A DNA stretch of 64,000 nucleotides from Aromatoleum buckelii (GCF_012910785.2 NZ_WTVH02000008.1:248001-312000); one strand, 5' to 3'. Shown: positions 31,206 through 41,559, counted from the stretch's first letter. The notes: generated from the letters alone by a model not told the origin. Program-made: numbers and translations.

Positions 31206-32153
31206 ATGACCCTGACCGACCTGCGATACCTCGTAGCGCTTGCCCGTGAACGCCACTTCGGCCGCGCGGCCGAGAAGTGCCATGTCAGCCAGCCGACGCT
31301 GTCGGTCGCGATCAAGAAAATCGAGGAGGAACTCGGCGTACAACTGTTCGAGCGCAGTGCGACCGAAGTGAAGATCACCGCGACCGGACGGCGCATCGTC
31401 TCGCAGGCCGAGAAAGTGCTGCTCGAGGCGGCGCAGATTCCGGAGATCGCATCGGCCGGCAAGGACCCGCTGGCGGAGCCGTTGCGGCTCGGGGTCATCT
31501 TCACGATCGGGCCTTACCTGTTGCCGCGCCTGATCCCGCGCGTGCATCGACTCGCACCGCGCATGCCCCTGATCATCCAGGAAAACTACACCGCCCGCCT
31601 CGCCGAGGCGCTCAAGCGCGGCGAACTGGACGTCGTGGTCCTGTCACTGCCGTTCGCCGAGCCCGGCATCGTCGCCCAGCCGGTCTACGATGAGCCGTTC
31701 CGCGTCCTGATTCCGGCAGCGCATCCTTGGCAGGGCCAGGAGCGGATCGACCCCGCCATGCTCGCCGAAGAGCAGCTGCTGCTGCTCGGGGCCGGCAACT
31801 GCTTCCGCGACCAGGTGCTCGAAGTGTGCCCGCACTTCCGCAACGTCAGCGGCCTGCAGCGCACGCTCGAAGGCAGCTCGCTGGAGACGATCCGCCACAT
31901 GGTCGCGACCGGCCTCGGCGTGACGGTGTTGCCGAGCTCCGCAGCCGACGAACTCCCGGCGCACAATCCGCTCGTCGCGGTCCGTCCGTTCGCAGCGCCG
32001 GAGCCTTCGCGGCGCGTCGTGCTGGCGTGGCGCGTGACCTACCCGCGCAGCGGCGCGATCGATGTGTTGCGCACCGCGATCCTCGAAAGCGCGCTGCCGG
32101 GGGTCCGGCCGATCGGCCGCGCCACGACGGTCGAGACGGTGGAAGCGCCATGA
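31206..32153 (+). CDS. oxyR: Hydrogen-peroxide sensor OxyR
   Basis: 315 residues, LysR family. The N-terminal helix-turn-helix is MTLTDLRYLVALARERHFGR onward. The redox cysteines fall at 199 and 208 (GNCFRDQVLEVCP), the positions used by E. coli OxyR to form the sensing disulfide. This makes OxyR more likely than CysB-type or other LysR proteins. It is divergent from degP across 290 bases in which I saw no clear operator. Confidence 0.92.
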   Translation: MTLTDLRYLVALARERHFGRAAEKCHVSQPTLSVAIKKIEEELGVQLFERSATEVKITATGRRIVSQAEKVLLEAAQIPEIASAGKDPLAEPLRLGVIFTIGPYLLPRLIPRVHRLAPRMPLIIQENYTARLAEALKRGELDVVVLSLPFAEPGIVAQPVYDEPFRVLIPAAHPWQGQERIDPAMLAEEQLLLLGAGNCFRDQVLEVCPHFRNVSGLQRTLEGSSLETIRHMVATGLGVTVLPSSAADELPAHNPLVAVRPFAAPEPSRRVVLAWRVTYPRSGAIDVLRTAILESALPGVRPIGRATTVETVEAP

Positions 32154-32273
32154 ACCCCCGGGCAATGCGTTGCTGGCCGCGCGGCGGGCGGCCCGCGTGG
32201 CGGTGAAGGCGGTCGCGCTCGGCGAGCGAAGACCACGCGGGCATCCGAGCGCTGGATGGGCAGGAGCGCCGGG

Positions 32274-33413
32274 ATGAGCGCGCCGCTCGTCATCGTCGGT
32301 AGCGGGGCGGCCGGCTATGCGCTGCTGCGCGCACTGCGACAGCTCGATCGCGACCGGCCGCTCGTGCTGATCACGCGGGACGACGGTGCGGCTTACGAAA
32401 AATTCCACTTGGCGCGCGCGCTCGGCGGGCGCAAGCGGGCCCGGGACCTCGTCCTCGCGACCGTCGAGCAGATGGCGCACCGCTACGGGGCAACGATCCT
32501 CGCGCATCGCCACGTCCTGCGGATCGACCGGCTGCGCCATGAACTGGTGATGCGGGAAGGCCGGTACGGGTATGGACAGCTCGTGCTTGCCACTGGCGCG
32601 GCACCGCTACGCCAGCCGGGGCTGCGGGGAACGGCGGCGTCGCGGGCGCTGACGCTGGGAAGCCTCGCCGACTATGCCTATCTGCGCAGCGAACTGGCCG
32701 GCCGAAACCGCGTCGTCGTGCTCGGCGGAGGCCTTGCCGGCTGCGAACTGGCTGACAACCTCGCGCGTTCGGGCTGTCACGTGACGCTCCTCGAACCCGC
32801 GAATCAGCTGCTCGCGGAAACGCTGCCGACGCTCAGCGCCGCACGCGTCGCGCAGGCGCTGCAGGCCGCGGGCGTGCAGGTGATGACCGAGGACGGCATC
32901 CAGCGTATCGACCAGGGCCCGGACGAGCTGGAGCTGACGACGCTCGCAGGCGTGCGCTTTTCGGCCGACCTAATGGTGCTGGCGCGCGGCGCGTCGCCGC
33001 GGACGGAACTCGCGCGCGACGCGGGCCTCGCCGTGGCGCGCGGAGTCGTCGTCGATCAGGCATTGGGCACTGCCGATCCGGACATTTTCGCGCTGGGCGA
33101 ATGTGCCGAGATCGACGGGCGCCTGTTCAGGCTTCCCGAAGATATCGAAGCCGGCGCCCAGGTGCTCGCCGAGGTGCTGTGCGGGAGAAAACGGCGCATG
33201 CGGTGGCCGGCGCGGCTACGACGCCTGCAGATCGAAAGTTGCCCGGTGGCCGTCTGCGAACCGCCGCCGCTCGCCGGGGAATGGCACGAGGCGGCGACGC
33301 AGCGCGGCGTCAGGGCAGTGTTCCGCGACCGCCGCGGGGCGCTGCGCGGATTCGCGCTGCTCGGCGATCAGGTCGCCGCAGCCGAGCGCCTGCTCGGCGA
33401 GCTCGGTCGCTGA
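32274..33413 (+). CDS. FAD-dependent pyridine-nucleotide reductase (rubredoxin/NorW-like)
   Basis: 379 residues. Two Rossmann motifs are visible: IVGSGAAGYALLRALRQL for FAD at the N terminus and VVLGGGLAGCELADNLARSG for NAD(P)H in the middle, then an FAD-binding DPDIFALGECAEIDG. It resembles rubredoxin-NAD+ reductases and NorW. No rubredoxin gene is adjacent. It follows oxyR by 120 bases on the same strand, so a role in peroxide or NO defence is possible. ATG at 32274 with upstream AGGAG is preferred to 32256. Confidence 0.8.
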   Translation: MSAPLVIVGSGAAGYALLRALRQLDRDRPLVLITRDDGAAYEKFHLARALGGRKRARDLVLATVEQMAHRYGATILAHRHVLRIDRLRHELVMREGRYGYGQLVLATGAAPLRQPGLRGTAASRALTLGSLADYAYLRSELAGRNRVVVLGGGLAGCELADNLARSGCHVTLLEPANQLLAETLPTLSAARVAQALQAAGVQVMTEDGIQRIDQGPDELELTTLAGVRFSADLMVLARGASPRTELARDAGLAVARGVVVDQALGTADPDIFALGECAEIDGRLFRLPEDIEAGAQVLAEVLCGRKRRMRWPARLRRLQIESCPVAVCEPPPLAGEWHEAATQRGVRAVFRDRRGALRGFALLGDQVAAAERLLGELGR

Positions 33414-33504
33414 ACCGGTCTTGGCCGCAGCCGCGCCGCACGGCTTACGACGGTATGCGACCGAGGCCGTTTCGCGACAAACCGCAGCCCTGCCGAATCG
33501 ATGC

Positions 33505-36078
33505 TCAGGCGGCGCTGCTGCGCTTGCGCGCCGGCGCGCGCGCGGGTTTCGCCGTCGCCGTGGCAGCGACCGGGGGTTTTTCGTCGTCCGCGGCGGCTGC
33601 CGTCTTGCCTTTCGCGCCCGCTTTCGGCGTCTTCGCTTCGAATTCGAAGCCGACTTTGCCGTCGCCGCCGCGTACGAGGAAAGCCGAGAACTTGCGCCGC
33701 GTGCGCGTCGACACGAATCCCTTGAGCAGGTCCGTGCGCCCGTCGGCGAGCAGCTTCACCATCTGTTCGCGCTCGACCGGCTGCTGCAGGATGACTTTGC
33801 CGGACCGGAAATCGCAGGACTTTTCCGGCCCGACGGATTTCTCGCAGACATACGCCATGCCGTGCTCGAACACGCGCGCGCCGCACTTCGGACACGGGCC
33901 GAGCGGCTCCTGCGCGGAAAAATCGACCGGCTCGGCGCCTTCGCCGTCGTCCTTCGGCTGGCCGAAATCGAACTCCGGCTGCTGCTCGTCGTTGAGGCGG
34001 ATCTCGGCGTTGAACAGCCGTCCCATCTTGCTGCGAAAGCCGGTCAGCGGTCCGACGCGCCGTTCGCGCAGCAGGGTCTCGATCTCGTGGATCTCGAACT
34101 GGCGGCCGGCGACGATTTTCCACGCGCTCCAGTCGCACGCCTGACACGCGAACTTCTTGTAGTTTTCCCGCACGACGCCGCCGCATTTCGGGCACGGCGC
34201 GGACAGCGTCGCGAAGTCGCCCGGCACGGTGTCGGATTCGTAGCGCTTCGCGCGCTCGACCATCTCGCGCGCCATTTCGGCGATCTCGCGCATGAATTCG
34301 GGGCGCGACAGCTGGCCGCGCTCCATCTGCGCGAGCTTGTGCTCCCATTCGCCGGTGAGTTCGGGCGACGTCAGGGACGACACGTCGAGGCCTTTGAGCA
34401 GCGTGATCAGCGAGAACGCTTTCGCGCTCGGGATCAGCTCGCGGCCTTCGCGGTGCAGGTACTGCTCGGCGATCAGCCCTTCGATGATCTGTGCCCGCGT
34501 GGCCGGCGTGCCGAGTCCGCGCTCGCCCATCGCCGCACGCAGTTCCTCGTCGTCGACCATCTTGCCGGCGCCTTCCATCGCGGACAGCAGCGTCGCTTCG
34601 TTGTAGCGTGCGGGAGGCTTCGTCACGAGCGCCTTGACGAGGATGTCCTCGGTCGCGACGCGTTCGTTCTGCTCGACGGCGACGAGCTGTGCACCGCCTT
34701 CGTCATCGGCCTTCGCCGCTTCCTTGCCGTACACCGCGAGCCAGCCGGGGTTCACGAGCACTTTGCCTTCTGTCTTGAACGCTTCGTTCTCGACGCGCGT
34801 GATGCGGGTCGTGATGCGGTATTCCGCAGCCGGATAGAACACCGCGAGGAAGCGCCGGGTGACGAGGTCGTAGATCTTCTGTTCGGCTTCCGACAGGCTT
34901 TTCGGCACCGCGCCGGTCGGAATGATCGCGAAGTGGTCCGAGATCTTCGCGTTGTTGAAGATGCGCTTGTTCGGCTTGACCCAGCCCTGCTTCATGATTT
35001 CGCCGGCGAACGGCGCGTAGTCGTCGGGCAGCGCGTGCAGCACGTCCTTGACGGTGCCGACGTAGTCCTCCGGCAATGCGCGCGCATCGGTCCGCGGATA
35101 GGTCAGCGCCTTGTGCTTCTCGTACAGCGCCTGTGCGATCTGCAGCGTTACGCGCGCCGAGAAGCCGAAACGGCCGTTGGCGTCGCGCTGCAGGCTCGTG
35201 AGGTCGAACAGCAGCGGCGACAGCTGCGTCGATGGTTTCGATTCCTCGCTGGCGATGCCCGGCTTGCCGTCGCACTTCGCCTTGATCGCGTCGGCGCGCG
35301 CGCGGTCCCACAGCCGGAACGCGGTCGCGTGTTCGTCGCCTTCGGGTTTGCGGAAACTTTCGTCGAACCAGCGCCCGGCATACCGGCCGGCCTTGCAGCC
35401 GAACGTCGCTTCGAGCTCCCAGTAGTCGCGCGGCTTGAAGCGGCGGATCTTCTCTTCGCGTTCGACGACGATCGCCAGCGTCGGCGTCTGCACGCGGCCG
35501 ACGGTCGTCAGGTGAAAGCCGCCGGTCTTCGAGTTGAACGCCGTCATCGCGCGCGTGCCGTTGATGCCGATCAGCCAGTCGCTCTCGGCCCGGCACACCG
35601 CCGCCGAGCGCAGGCCTTCGACTTCCTGTGCCGAACGCAGCTGCGCAAAGCCATCGCGGATCGCGCCGGGCGTCATCGACTGCAGCCACAGCCGCGACAC
35701 CGGCTTGTCGGTCTTCGAGTGCTGCACGATGAAGCTGAAAATCAGCTCGCCTTCGCGTCCCGCGTCGCACGCATTGATGAGCCCGGTGACGTCCTTGCGC
35801 TTGATCAGGCGGGTCAAGAGCTTCAGCCGGTCATCGGTCTTCTCGATCGGTTTCAGCGCGAAGCGGGGCGGGATCACCGGCAGGTGCGCGAACGTCCATT
35901 TGCCCCGCTTGACTTCGTATTCCTCGGGCACGGCCAGCTCGAGAAGGTGGCCGACGGCCGACGAAAGCACGTACTCGTCCGACTCGAAGTAGTCCTTTTC
36001 TTTCGTGAAACCGCCGAGCGCGCGGGCGATGTCCTGCGCGACGGAGGGTTTTTCCGCGATGATCAGTTCCTTGCTCAT
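33505..36078 (-). CDS. topB: DNA topoisomerase III
   Basis: 857 residues, type IA topoisomerase. The Toprim domain starts MSKELIIAEKPSVAQDIARA and carries INACDAGREGELIF. The active-site tyrosine is Tyr327 in LTYPRTDARALP. C-terminal zinc-ribbon segments (CPKCGGVVRENY, CPKCGARVFEHG) and a basic lysine/alanine tail follow. It relaxes and decatenates DNA. It is downstream of smg and dprA, a common betaproteobacterial order. Confidence 0.95.
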   Translation of the reverse strand: MSKELIIAEKPSVAQDIARALGGFTKEKDYFESDEYVLSSAVGHLLELAVPEEYEVKRGKWTFAHLPVIPPRFALKPIEKTDDRLKLLTRLIKRKDVTGLINACDAGREGELIFSFIVQHSKTDKPVSRLWLQSMTPGAIRDGFAQLRSAQEVEGLRSAAVCRAESDWLIGINGTRAMTAFNSKTGGFHLTTVGRVQTPTLAIVVEREEKIRRFKPRDYWELEATFGCKAGRYAGRWFDESFRKPEGDEHATAFRLWDRARADAIKAKCDGKPGIASEESKPSTQLSPLLFDLTSLQRDANGRFGFSARVTLQIAQALYEKHKALTYPRTDARALPEDYVGTVKDVLHALPDDYAPFAGEIMKQGWVKPNKRIFNNAKISDHFAIIPTGAVPKSLSEAEQKIYDLVTRRFLAVFYPAAEYRITTRITRVENEAFKTEGKVLVNPGWLAVYGKEAAKADDEGGAQLVAVEQNERVATEDILVKALVTKPPARYNEATLLSAMEGAGKMVDDEELRAAMGERGLGTPATRAQIIEGLIAEQYLHREGRELIPSAKAFSLITLLKGLDVSSLTSPELTGEWEHKLAQMERGQLSRPEFMREIAEMAREMVERAKRYESDTVPGDFATLSAPCPKCGGVVRENYKKFACQACDWSAWKIVAGRQFEIHEIETLLRERRVGPLTGFRSKMGRLFNAEIRLNDEQQPEFDFGQPKDDGEGAEPVDFSAQEPLGPCPKCGARVFEHGMAYVCEKSVGPEKSCDFRSGKVILQQPVEREQMVKLLADGRTDLLKGFVSTRTRRKFSAFLVRGGDGKVGFEFEAKTPKAGAKGKTAAAADDEKPPVAATATAKPARAPARKRSSAA

Positions 36079-36186
36079 GCCGGTAGGGCTGCCTTCGAAA
36101 AGCGCCGGGGCGTTTTCGGTTGAGGGTTATCGAGCGGCGCATGATAAGCACGCCGCTGCGGCACGTGCAAGCGCAGGCCGGAGGCT

Positions 36187-36651
36187 TTACTGCAGGACCG
36201 GAGCGAGTTCTTCCGCTTCGTCGGTCAGCAGTTCGTCGAGGATCAGGCTGTCGAGCGGTTGCTCCTGCTGCCACAGGACCATCAGCACGATGACCTTGAA
36301 ACGGTGCAGGTTCAGGTTGAAACCGCCGAGCGCCATCGTGCGTTCGATGATCAGCTCGCGGGTCTGCGGATCGAGCGCGCCGGCGTTTTCGAGGAACGCG
36401 AGAAAGCCGCGGCAGCTGGCGTCGAGCTTCGCCTGTTCTTCGGCAGCGTAGAGGCGGATCGAGTCCGGTTGCGGAACCCGCGCGAGCGGCGACACCGCGA
36501 CTGCGCGCAGACCGGAAAGCCAGTCGAGCGCTTCGGTGATTTCGTCCTCCTCGAAGCCCGCTGCGGAGAGCTTGCGCGCCAGCTGCTCGGATTCGGGACA
36601 CGCCGCGGCGTGGAGGTAGTTCTCGAAGAGGTAGACCAGGATGTCGAACAT
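36187..36651 (-). CDS. smg: Smg family protein (DUF494)
   Basis: 154 residues, starting MFDILVYLFENYLHAAACPE, a Smg hallmark. The C-terminal IERTMALGGFNLNLHRFKVI is also conserved. The role is not established; the gene is almost always beside dprA, as here (18-base gap). The ATG at 36651 fits the family better than the upstream ATG at 36660. Confidence 0.92.
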   Translation of the reverse strand: MFDILVYLFENYLHAAACPESEQLARKLSAAGFEEDEITEALDWLSGLRAVAVSPLARVPQPDSIRLYAAEEQAKLDASCRGFLAFLENAGALDPQTRELIIERTMALGGFNLNLHRFKVIVLMVLWQQEQPLDSLILDELLTDEAEELAPVLQ

Positions 36652-36669
36652 GATTGGCACACGAGAGAA

Positions 36670-37842
36670 TCAAAGGCGCTGGAACCGGCCTCCCGGCAAG
36701 CGGGTCACGTGCCCTTCGAGCTCCAGCGCAAGCAGAATGGCGTACAGCGCATCGAGCGTCAAGCCGGAACGGGCCGCGAGGGTGTCGATATCCAATGCAT
36801 CGCGGCCGAGCGTGTCGAGCACCCCGATCTCCTCCGCGGACGCCGCGGGAGGCGTCGTTCGCGGCTCGAACGGCGGATCGGCGGGCCGGGTTTCGCGTGT
36901 CCTCGCGGTGCGGGGCGCGCAGGCCGGCGCGTCCGCTTCGCTCGCACCGGCGCTCGACGGAAGGCCCCAGCTGAGCTCGTCGAGCACGTCCGCGGCCGTC
37001 TCGACGAGCTTCGCGCCGTCGCGGATCAGGCGGTGGCAGCCGCGTGCGAGCGGGGAATGGATCGACCCCGGGATCGCGAACACTTCGCGTCCGCTCTCGG
37101 TCGCGAGCCGCGCGGTGATCAGCGAGCCGCTGCCAACTGCGGCTTCGACGACCAGCACGCCGCGCGCGAGGCCGGCGATCAAGCGGTTGCGGCGCGGGAA
37201 GTTGTACGGCAGCGCCGGCGTGCCGAGCGGGTATTCGCTGATGATCACGCCGCGTTCGGCGATCTGCCGGGCGAGCGCCTGGTTGCGCGCCGGATAGACG
37301 CGATCGGCGCCAGTGCCGATCACGGCGACGGTGATGCCTTCCAGGTGGGCCAGCGCGCCGCGGTGCGCTGCGGCGTCGATGCCCAGCGCGAGGCCGCTGA
37401 CGATCGTGAAACCGGCTTCGGCGAGGCTCTTCGCGAACGCGGCGGCATTGCTGACGCCGGGGGCGGTCGCCGAGCGCGCGCCGACGATCGCGAGCGACGG
37501 GCCGCAGAGCCGCGCCGGATCGCCTTTGACGTACAGCAGGACGGGCGGATCGGCGATATCGAGCAGCGCGCGCGGGTACTCCGGGTCGGCGAGCGTGACG
37601 ATGCGGTTGCCGGGTTCGGCGGCCCACGCGAGCGCGGCGTCGACTTTCTCGTTGTCGGGCGGCGCGCGCAGCAGGTCGGCGACCTCGGCGCCGACGACGG
37701 AGGCGACGGCGCTGCGGCTGGCGGCGAAAATCTGCTCGGGCAGTCCGAACGCCGCGAGCAGCGCGCGCTGGCGTTCGGCGCCGACGCCGGGGCGCAGCGT
37801 CAGCCGCAGCCACGCGGCCAGTTCGTCGTCGCTCGGCGTCAC
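36670..37842 (-). CDS. dprA: DNA-processing protein DprA
   Basis: 390 residues. DprA binds incoming single-stranded DNA and loads RecA during natural transformation. The Rossmann-like core contains AIVGARSATAPGVSNAAAFA, SGLALGIDAAAHRGAL and GTGADRVYPARN; a C-terminal winged-helix domain (about 325-390) follows. It lies 2 bases from the LysM gene and is probably cotranscribed with it, smg and topB. Confidence 0.95.
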   Translation of the reverse strand: MTPSDDELAAWLRLTLRPGVGAERQRALLAAFGLPEQIFAASRSAVASVVGAEVADLLRAPPDNEKVDAALAWAAEPGNRIVTLADPEYPRALLDIADPPVLLYVKGDPARLCGPSLAIVGARSATAPGVSNAAAFAKSLAEAGFTIVSGLALGIDAAAHRGALAHLEGITVAVIGTGADRVYPARNQALARQIAERGVIISEYPLGTPALPYNFPRRNRLIAGLARGVLVVEAAVGSGSLITARLATESGREVFAIPGSIHSPLARGCHRLIRDGAKLVETAADVLDELSWGLPSSAGASEADAPACAPRTARTRETRPADPPFEPRTTPPAASAEEIGVLDTLGRDALDIDTLAARSGLTLDALYAILLALELEGHVTRLPGGRFQRL

Positions 37843-37844
37843 GC

Positions 37845-38879
37845 TCAGGGTTTGCGCACGCTGTCGCCGACCGTCACCGGTCCGTCCGCATCCATCACCA
37901 ACGCATAGGCGACGCGGTCGAACACGCGGAACACGAAGGCCAGGCCGTAACGCTGCTGCGGCAGATCGAAAGTTTCCTTGCCGCCTGCGTCGTCCTTGTA
38001 CACGACGCTGCCGCGCTCGCGGTGCAACGCGAGGACGTGCCCGCGCTCGAGCCCGGCGCGGCTGCCGATATTGAGGGTGACGACGTTATGGCGCCCGGTC
38101 TCGATGACGCCGCGGTAGATGCCGATCAGCCGTCCTTCGATTTCCGCGTCGGGCGCGTGCGGCATGAAGGAGAAAACCTCGGGTCGCTCGCTGACGACGA
38201 GGCGGTCGCCGGCGCCGATCTCCTCGACGCTCGAGAGCAGCTTCAGCGTCGCCGGCGTGCCGTGCTCGGTGACGCGTGCGGTGCCGAGGAACATCGCTTC
38301 GTGGCCGAGCACCTCGTTCGTCACCGGATCGACGAGCGGCCGGGCGGGGCGGAATACCTGCCACACGTCGCTGCCTTCCGTCACCCCCTTGGCGAACACC
38401 GTGTCGCCCGCGCCCATGAAGACGCGGCTGGTTTCGGTCGCGACGACGGTGCCCGCGCCGGCAAGTTTCGCGTCGTCGACGACGAGCGGTCGCGTCAGGA
38501 AAGGCTCGATGATCTGCATCGGGATGCTCGGGATCGCGCTGTCGACCTCTTCCGAATGGATCTGCGGGAAACGCTTTTCATAGAGGGGCGCGCCGATCCG
38601 CCGCCCGATCGACAGGTAGGGGCCGCTGCGGTCGAGCACGACGATCTGCCCCGGATAAATCAGGTGCGGGTTGCGGATCTGGTCGCGGTTGAGGCGCCAC
38701 ACTTCGGGCCAGCGCCACGGCTGCCTGAGGAAACGGCCGGAAATGTCCCACAGCGTATCGCCGCGGACGACCGTGTAGCTGTCGGGCGCATCGTCCGCAA
38801 GCGTTGCCTGGTCGGCGACCGCGGGCACGCTCAGAAGGGTCGCAATGCCGAACAGCAGAGGGAATATAATGCGGATCAT
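37845..38879 (-). CDS. LysM-domain exported protein
   Basis: 344 residues with a signal peptide (about 1-22, MIRIIFPLLFGIATLLSVPA). One LysM domain follows (about 35-85, SYTVVRGDTLWDISGRFL to LIYPGQIVVL), expected to bind peptidoglycan. The remaining 250 residues are a conserved uncharacterised region seen in the LysM protein upstream of dprA in betaproteobacteria. It is divergent from def. Confidence 0.88.
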   Translation of the reverse strand: MIRIIFPLLFGIATLLSVPAVADQATLADDAPDSYTVVRGDTLWDISGRFLRQPWRWPEVWRLNRDQIRNPHLIYPGQIVVLDRSGPYLSIGRRIGAPLYEKRFPQIHSEEVDSAIPSIPMQIIEPFLTRPLVVDDAKLAGAGTVVATETSRVFMGAGDTVFAKGVTEGSDVWQVFRPARPLVDPVTNEVLGHEAMFLGTARVTEHGTPATLKLLSSVEEIGAGDRLVVSERPEVFSFMPHAPDAEIEGRLIGIYRGVIETGRHNVVTLNIGSRAGLERGHVLALHRERGSVVYKDDAGGKETFDLPQQRYGLAFVFRVFDRVAYALVMDADGPVTVGDSVRKP

Positions 38880-39041
38880 GCTCGTTTCCGATTGGAGCAG
38901 ACCGGATTCCTGCGTTACCGGAACGCCAGCGGCCGGTCGAAGGTCCAATCCGCGGTCTTGATTTCGAATGCCACGGCGCGCGGACGAGCATGCCAAAGCA
39001 CTTGAAATTCTGCACGTAATGAATTAACCCGGCAAGCATCC

Positions 39042-39545
39042 ATGGCTCTACTTCCAATTCTCCGTTATCCCGATCCGCGACTGCACAAGCGCGCCGCGCC
39101 GGTCGCCGTCGTCGACGATTCGATCCGCCAGCTCGTCAGGGACATGGCCGAAACAATGTACGAGGCGCCCGGCGTCGGTCTCGCGGCGACGCAGGTGGAC
39201 GTGCACAAGCGCGTCGTCGTGATCGACGTCAGCGAGGACAGGTCGACGCTGCGCGCTTTCATCAACCCCGAAATCCTGGAGAAGTCCGGCGAGCAGACGT
39301 GCGAGGAAGGCTGCCTGTCGGTGCCGGGCGTCTACGAGAAAGTGACGCGCGCCGAGCGGGTCAAAGTCCGCGCGCTGGACGAGCGTGGCGAACCGTTCGA
39401 GCTCGATGCCGAAGGGCTGCTCGCGGTGTGCATCCAGCACGAGATCGACCACCTCGATGGCCGGGTTTTCGTCGAATATCTTTCGCCGCTCAAGCTCGGG
39501 CGGATCAAGGCGCGGCTGGCCAAGAAAGCGCGGATCACCGCGTGA
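39042..39545 (+). CDS. def: Peptide deformylase
   Basis: 167 residues. It removes the formyl group from nascent proteins. The three family motifs are intact: [17 protein letters not shown] (metal ligand Cys91) and QHEIDHLDG (His133, Glu134, His137). The stop overlaps the fmt start (GTGA), giving the standard def-fmt operon. Confidence 0.97.
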   Translation: MALLPILRYPDPRLHKRAAPVAVVDDSIRQLVRDMAETMYEAPGVGLAATQVDVHKRVVVIDVSEDRSTLRAFINPEILEKSGEQTCEEGCLSVPGVYEKVTRAERVKVRALDERGEPFELDAEGLLAVCIQHEIDHLDGRVFVEYLSPLKLGRIKARLAKKARITA

Positions 39546-40492
39546 CGGCGGCCGCCCTGAAAGTCGCATTCGCCGGCACGCCGGAGTTCGCTGCGGCGGC
39601 GCTGGAAGCGATTCTTGCCGCAGGCTTCGAAGTTCCGCTGGTACTGACGCAACCCGACCGGCCGGCCGGGCGCGGCATGAAGCTCAGCCCGAGCCCGGTC
39701 AAGCAGCTCGCGCTCGCGCGCGGCATTGCCGTGGACCAGCCTCCCAGCCTGCGCGGCGAGGAGCAGCGTGCGACGCTTGCCGCGTATGCGCCCGACGTGC
39801 TGGTGGTGGCGGCGTACGGCCTGATCCTGCCGCGGGCGGTGCTCGACCTGCCGCGGCTCGGCTGCCTCAACATCCACGCATCGCTGCTGCCGCGCTGGCG
39901 CGGGGCCGCGCCGATCCACCGCGCGATCGAAGCCGGCGACACCGAAACCGGCATCACGATCATGCAGATGGACGAAGGGCTCGACACCGGGCCGATGCTG
40001 ATGAAGCGCGCCGTGCCGATCGGCCCGGCCGACACCACCGGAACGTTGCACGACCGCTTGGCTGCGCTCGGCGCGCAGATGATCGTCGAAGCGCTGCGCC
40101 GCCTGCCGTCGGGCGAACTCGTCGCGACGCCGCAACCGGCCGAAGGCGCGACCTACGCCGGCAAGATCGGCAAAGCTGAAGCGGCGATCGACTGGCAGCG
40201 CGACGCGTCGGCGGTCGCCCGCGCGGTGCGCGCGTTCAACCCGTTCCCCGGCGCCGTCGCGAGCCTGCGGCAGGTGCCGCTCAAGATCTGGTTTGCCGAG
40301 CCCGTTGCCGGATGCGCCGAACCGGGCACCGTGCTCACGGCCGATGCCGACGGTATCGTGGTCGCGTGCGGGACGCAGGCGGTGCGCCTCGCGCAATTGC
40401 AGAAACCGGGCAGCCGGCGCCTGGCGGCAGGGGAATTTCTGCGTGGATTCCCGGTCAGTGCAGGCGAGCGCTTCGACGCCGCGGCGCGCTGA
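39542..40492 (+). CDS. fmt: Methionyl-tRNA formyltransferase
   Basis: 316 residues from a GTG start that overlaps the def stop. It formylates initiator Met-tRNA. Visible are the N-terminal [19 protein letters not shown], the formyl-donor motif [20 protein letters not shown] and the C-terminal tRNA-binding domain (about 205-316, with FNPFPGAV). No ATG is near the homologous start, so the GTG is the likely one. Confidence 0.97.
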   Translation: MTAAALKVAFAGTPEFAAAALEAILAAGFEVPLVLTQPDRPAGRGMKLSPSPVKQLALARGIAVDQPPSLRGEEQRATLAAYAPDVLVVAAYGLILPRAVLDLPRLGCLNIHASLLPRWRGAAPIHRAIEAGDTETGITIMQMDEGLDTGPMLMKRAVPIGPADTTGTLHDRLAALGAQMIVEALRRLPSGELVATPQPAEGATYAGKIGKAEAAIDWQRDASAVARAVRAFNPFPGAVASLRQVPLKIWFAEPVAGCAEPGTVLTADADGIVVACGTQAVRLAQLQKPGSRRLAAGEFLRGFPVSAGERFDAAAR

Positions 40493-40499
40493 TTCGCCG

Positions 40500-40528
40500 A
40501 TTGAATTCCGCGGCAACCGCCCCCACTT
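40500..40528 (+). promoter_or_regulatory. Candidate sigma32 heat-shock promoter of htpX
   Basis: ATTGAA (40500-40505) resembles the sigma32 -35 core CTTGAA, and CCCCACTT (40521-40528) differs from the -10 CCCCATNT at one base. The spacer is 15 bases, within the accepted range, and the site lies 45 bases before the htpX ATG. HtpX is a known heat-shock protein, which makes the match more believable. Confidence 0.45.
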
Positions 40529-40572
40529 AAAGGGGCAAATCCCCCGCAACGTCCAAGGAAGGAAAACGGAAC

Positions 40573-41415
40573 ATGTTCGGCAACTGGCTCAAGACCTCGA
40601 TCCTCATGGCGGGCATCGTCGCGCTGTTCGGCGCCGTCGGTGCGATGATCGGTGGGCGGCAGGGCATGCTGATGGCACTGCTGTTCGGCGGTGCGATGAA
40701 CGTGTGGGCCTACTGGTTCTCGGACAAGATGGTGCTCAGGATGTACAAGGCGCGCCAGGTCGACGAAGCCACTTCGCCCTATCTGTACAACATGGTCCGC
40801 GAACTCGCGTTCCGCGCCCAGCTGCCGATGCCGAAAGTCTACATCATCGACGAGGCGCAGCCGAACGCATTCGCGACCGGGCGCAACCCCGAGAACGCCG
40901 CCGTCGCGGCGACGAGCGGCATCATGCGCATGCTGTCCGAGCGCGAGCTGCGCGGCGTGATGGCGCACGAGCTCGCGCATGTGAAAAACCGCGACATCCT
41001 GATTTCGACGATCTCGGCGACCGTCGCCGGCGCGATCTCGATGCTCGCGCAGTTCGGCATGTTCTTCGGTGGTCGCGACGAGGACCGGCCCAACCTGGTG
41101 CTGCAGATCATGGTGATGCTTCTCGCGCCGCTGGCGGCGATGGTGATCCAAATGGCGATCTCGCGCACCCGCGAGTTCGGCGCGGACAGCGGCGGCGCGG
41201 CGATCTCGGGGGATCCGGACGCGCTCGCCGATGCACTGGCGAAAATGGAGGCGTACTCGAAAGGTATTCCGATGCACGCCGCCGAGGCGCACCCCGAAAC
41301 CGCGCAGATGATGATCGTCAATCCGTTGTCCGGTGGGGGCTTGCGCGGCCTGTTCTCGACGCACCCGTCGACCCAGGAGCGCATCGCGCGACTGCGCAGC
41401 ATGGTCCGCGTCTGA
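40573..41415 (+). CDS. htpX: Membrane protease HtpX
   Basis: 280 residues, zinc metalloprotease of the inner membrane that works with FtsH in membrane protein quality control. Two N-terminal helices (about 9-27 and 33-50) precede the zinc motif [11 protein letters not shown] (His132, Glu133, His136). Two more helices follow (about 146-165 and 178-198), then [11 protein letters not shown] with the third ligand. Ribosome binding site AAGGAAGG lies just upstream. Confidence 0.96.
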   Translation: MFGNWLKTSILMAGIVALFGAVGAMIGGRQGMLMALLFGGAMNVWAYWFSDKMVLRMYKARQVDEATSPYLYNMVRELAFRAQLPMPKVYIIDEAQPNAFATGRNPENAAVAATSGIMRMLSERELRGVMAHELAHVKNRDILISTISATVAGAISMLAQFGMFFGGRDEDRPNLVLQIMVMLLAPLAAMVIQMAISRTREFGADSGGAAISGDPDALADALAKMEAYSKGIPMHAAEAHPETAQMMIVNPLSGGGLRGLFSTHPSTQERIARLRSMVRV

Positions 41416-41445
41416 GCCCGAACCCCCCGTAACCTTCGACAACCA

Positions 41446-41463
41446 GCTCGCCCACGGGCGAGC
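41446..41463. terminator. Hairpin after htpX
   Basis: GCTCGCCC-AC-GGGCGAGC, a perfect inverted repeat 31 bases past the htpX stop. It could end htpX transcription, but no T-run follows. Confidence 0.4.
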
Positions 41464-41559
41464 GAAAGTCCGGAGCATGCCGCTGGCGCGTCGCGATCGT
41501 CCGGACACCTCGCTTGTCCGGTATCGTCGAGTATCATCCGTTACTGATAAAAGGGTAGA

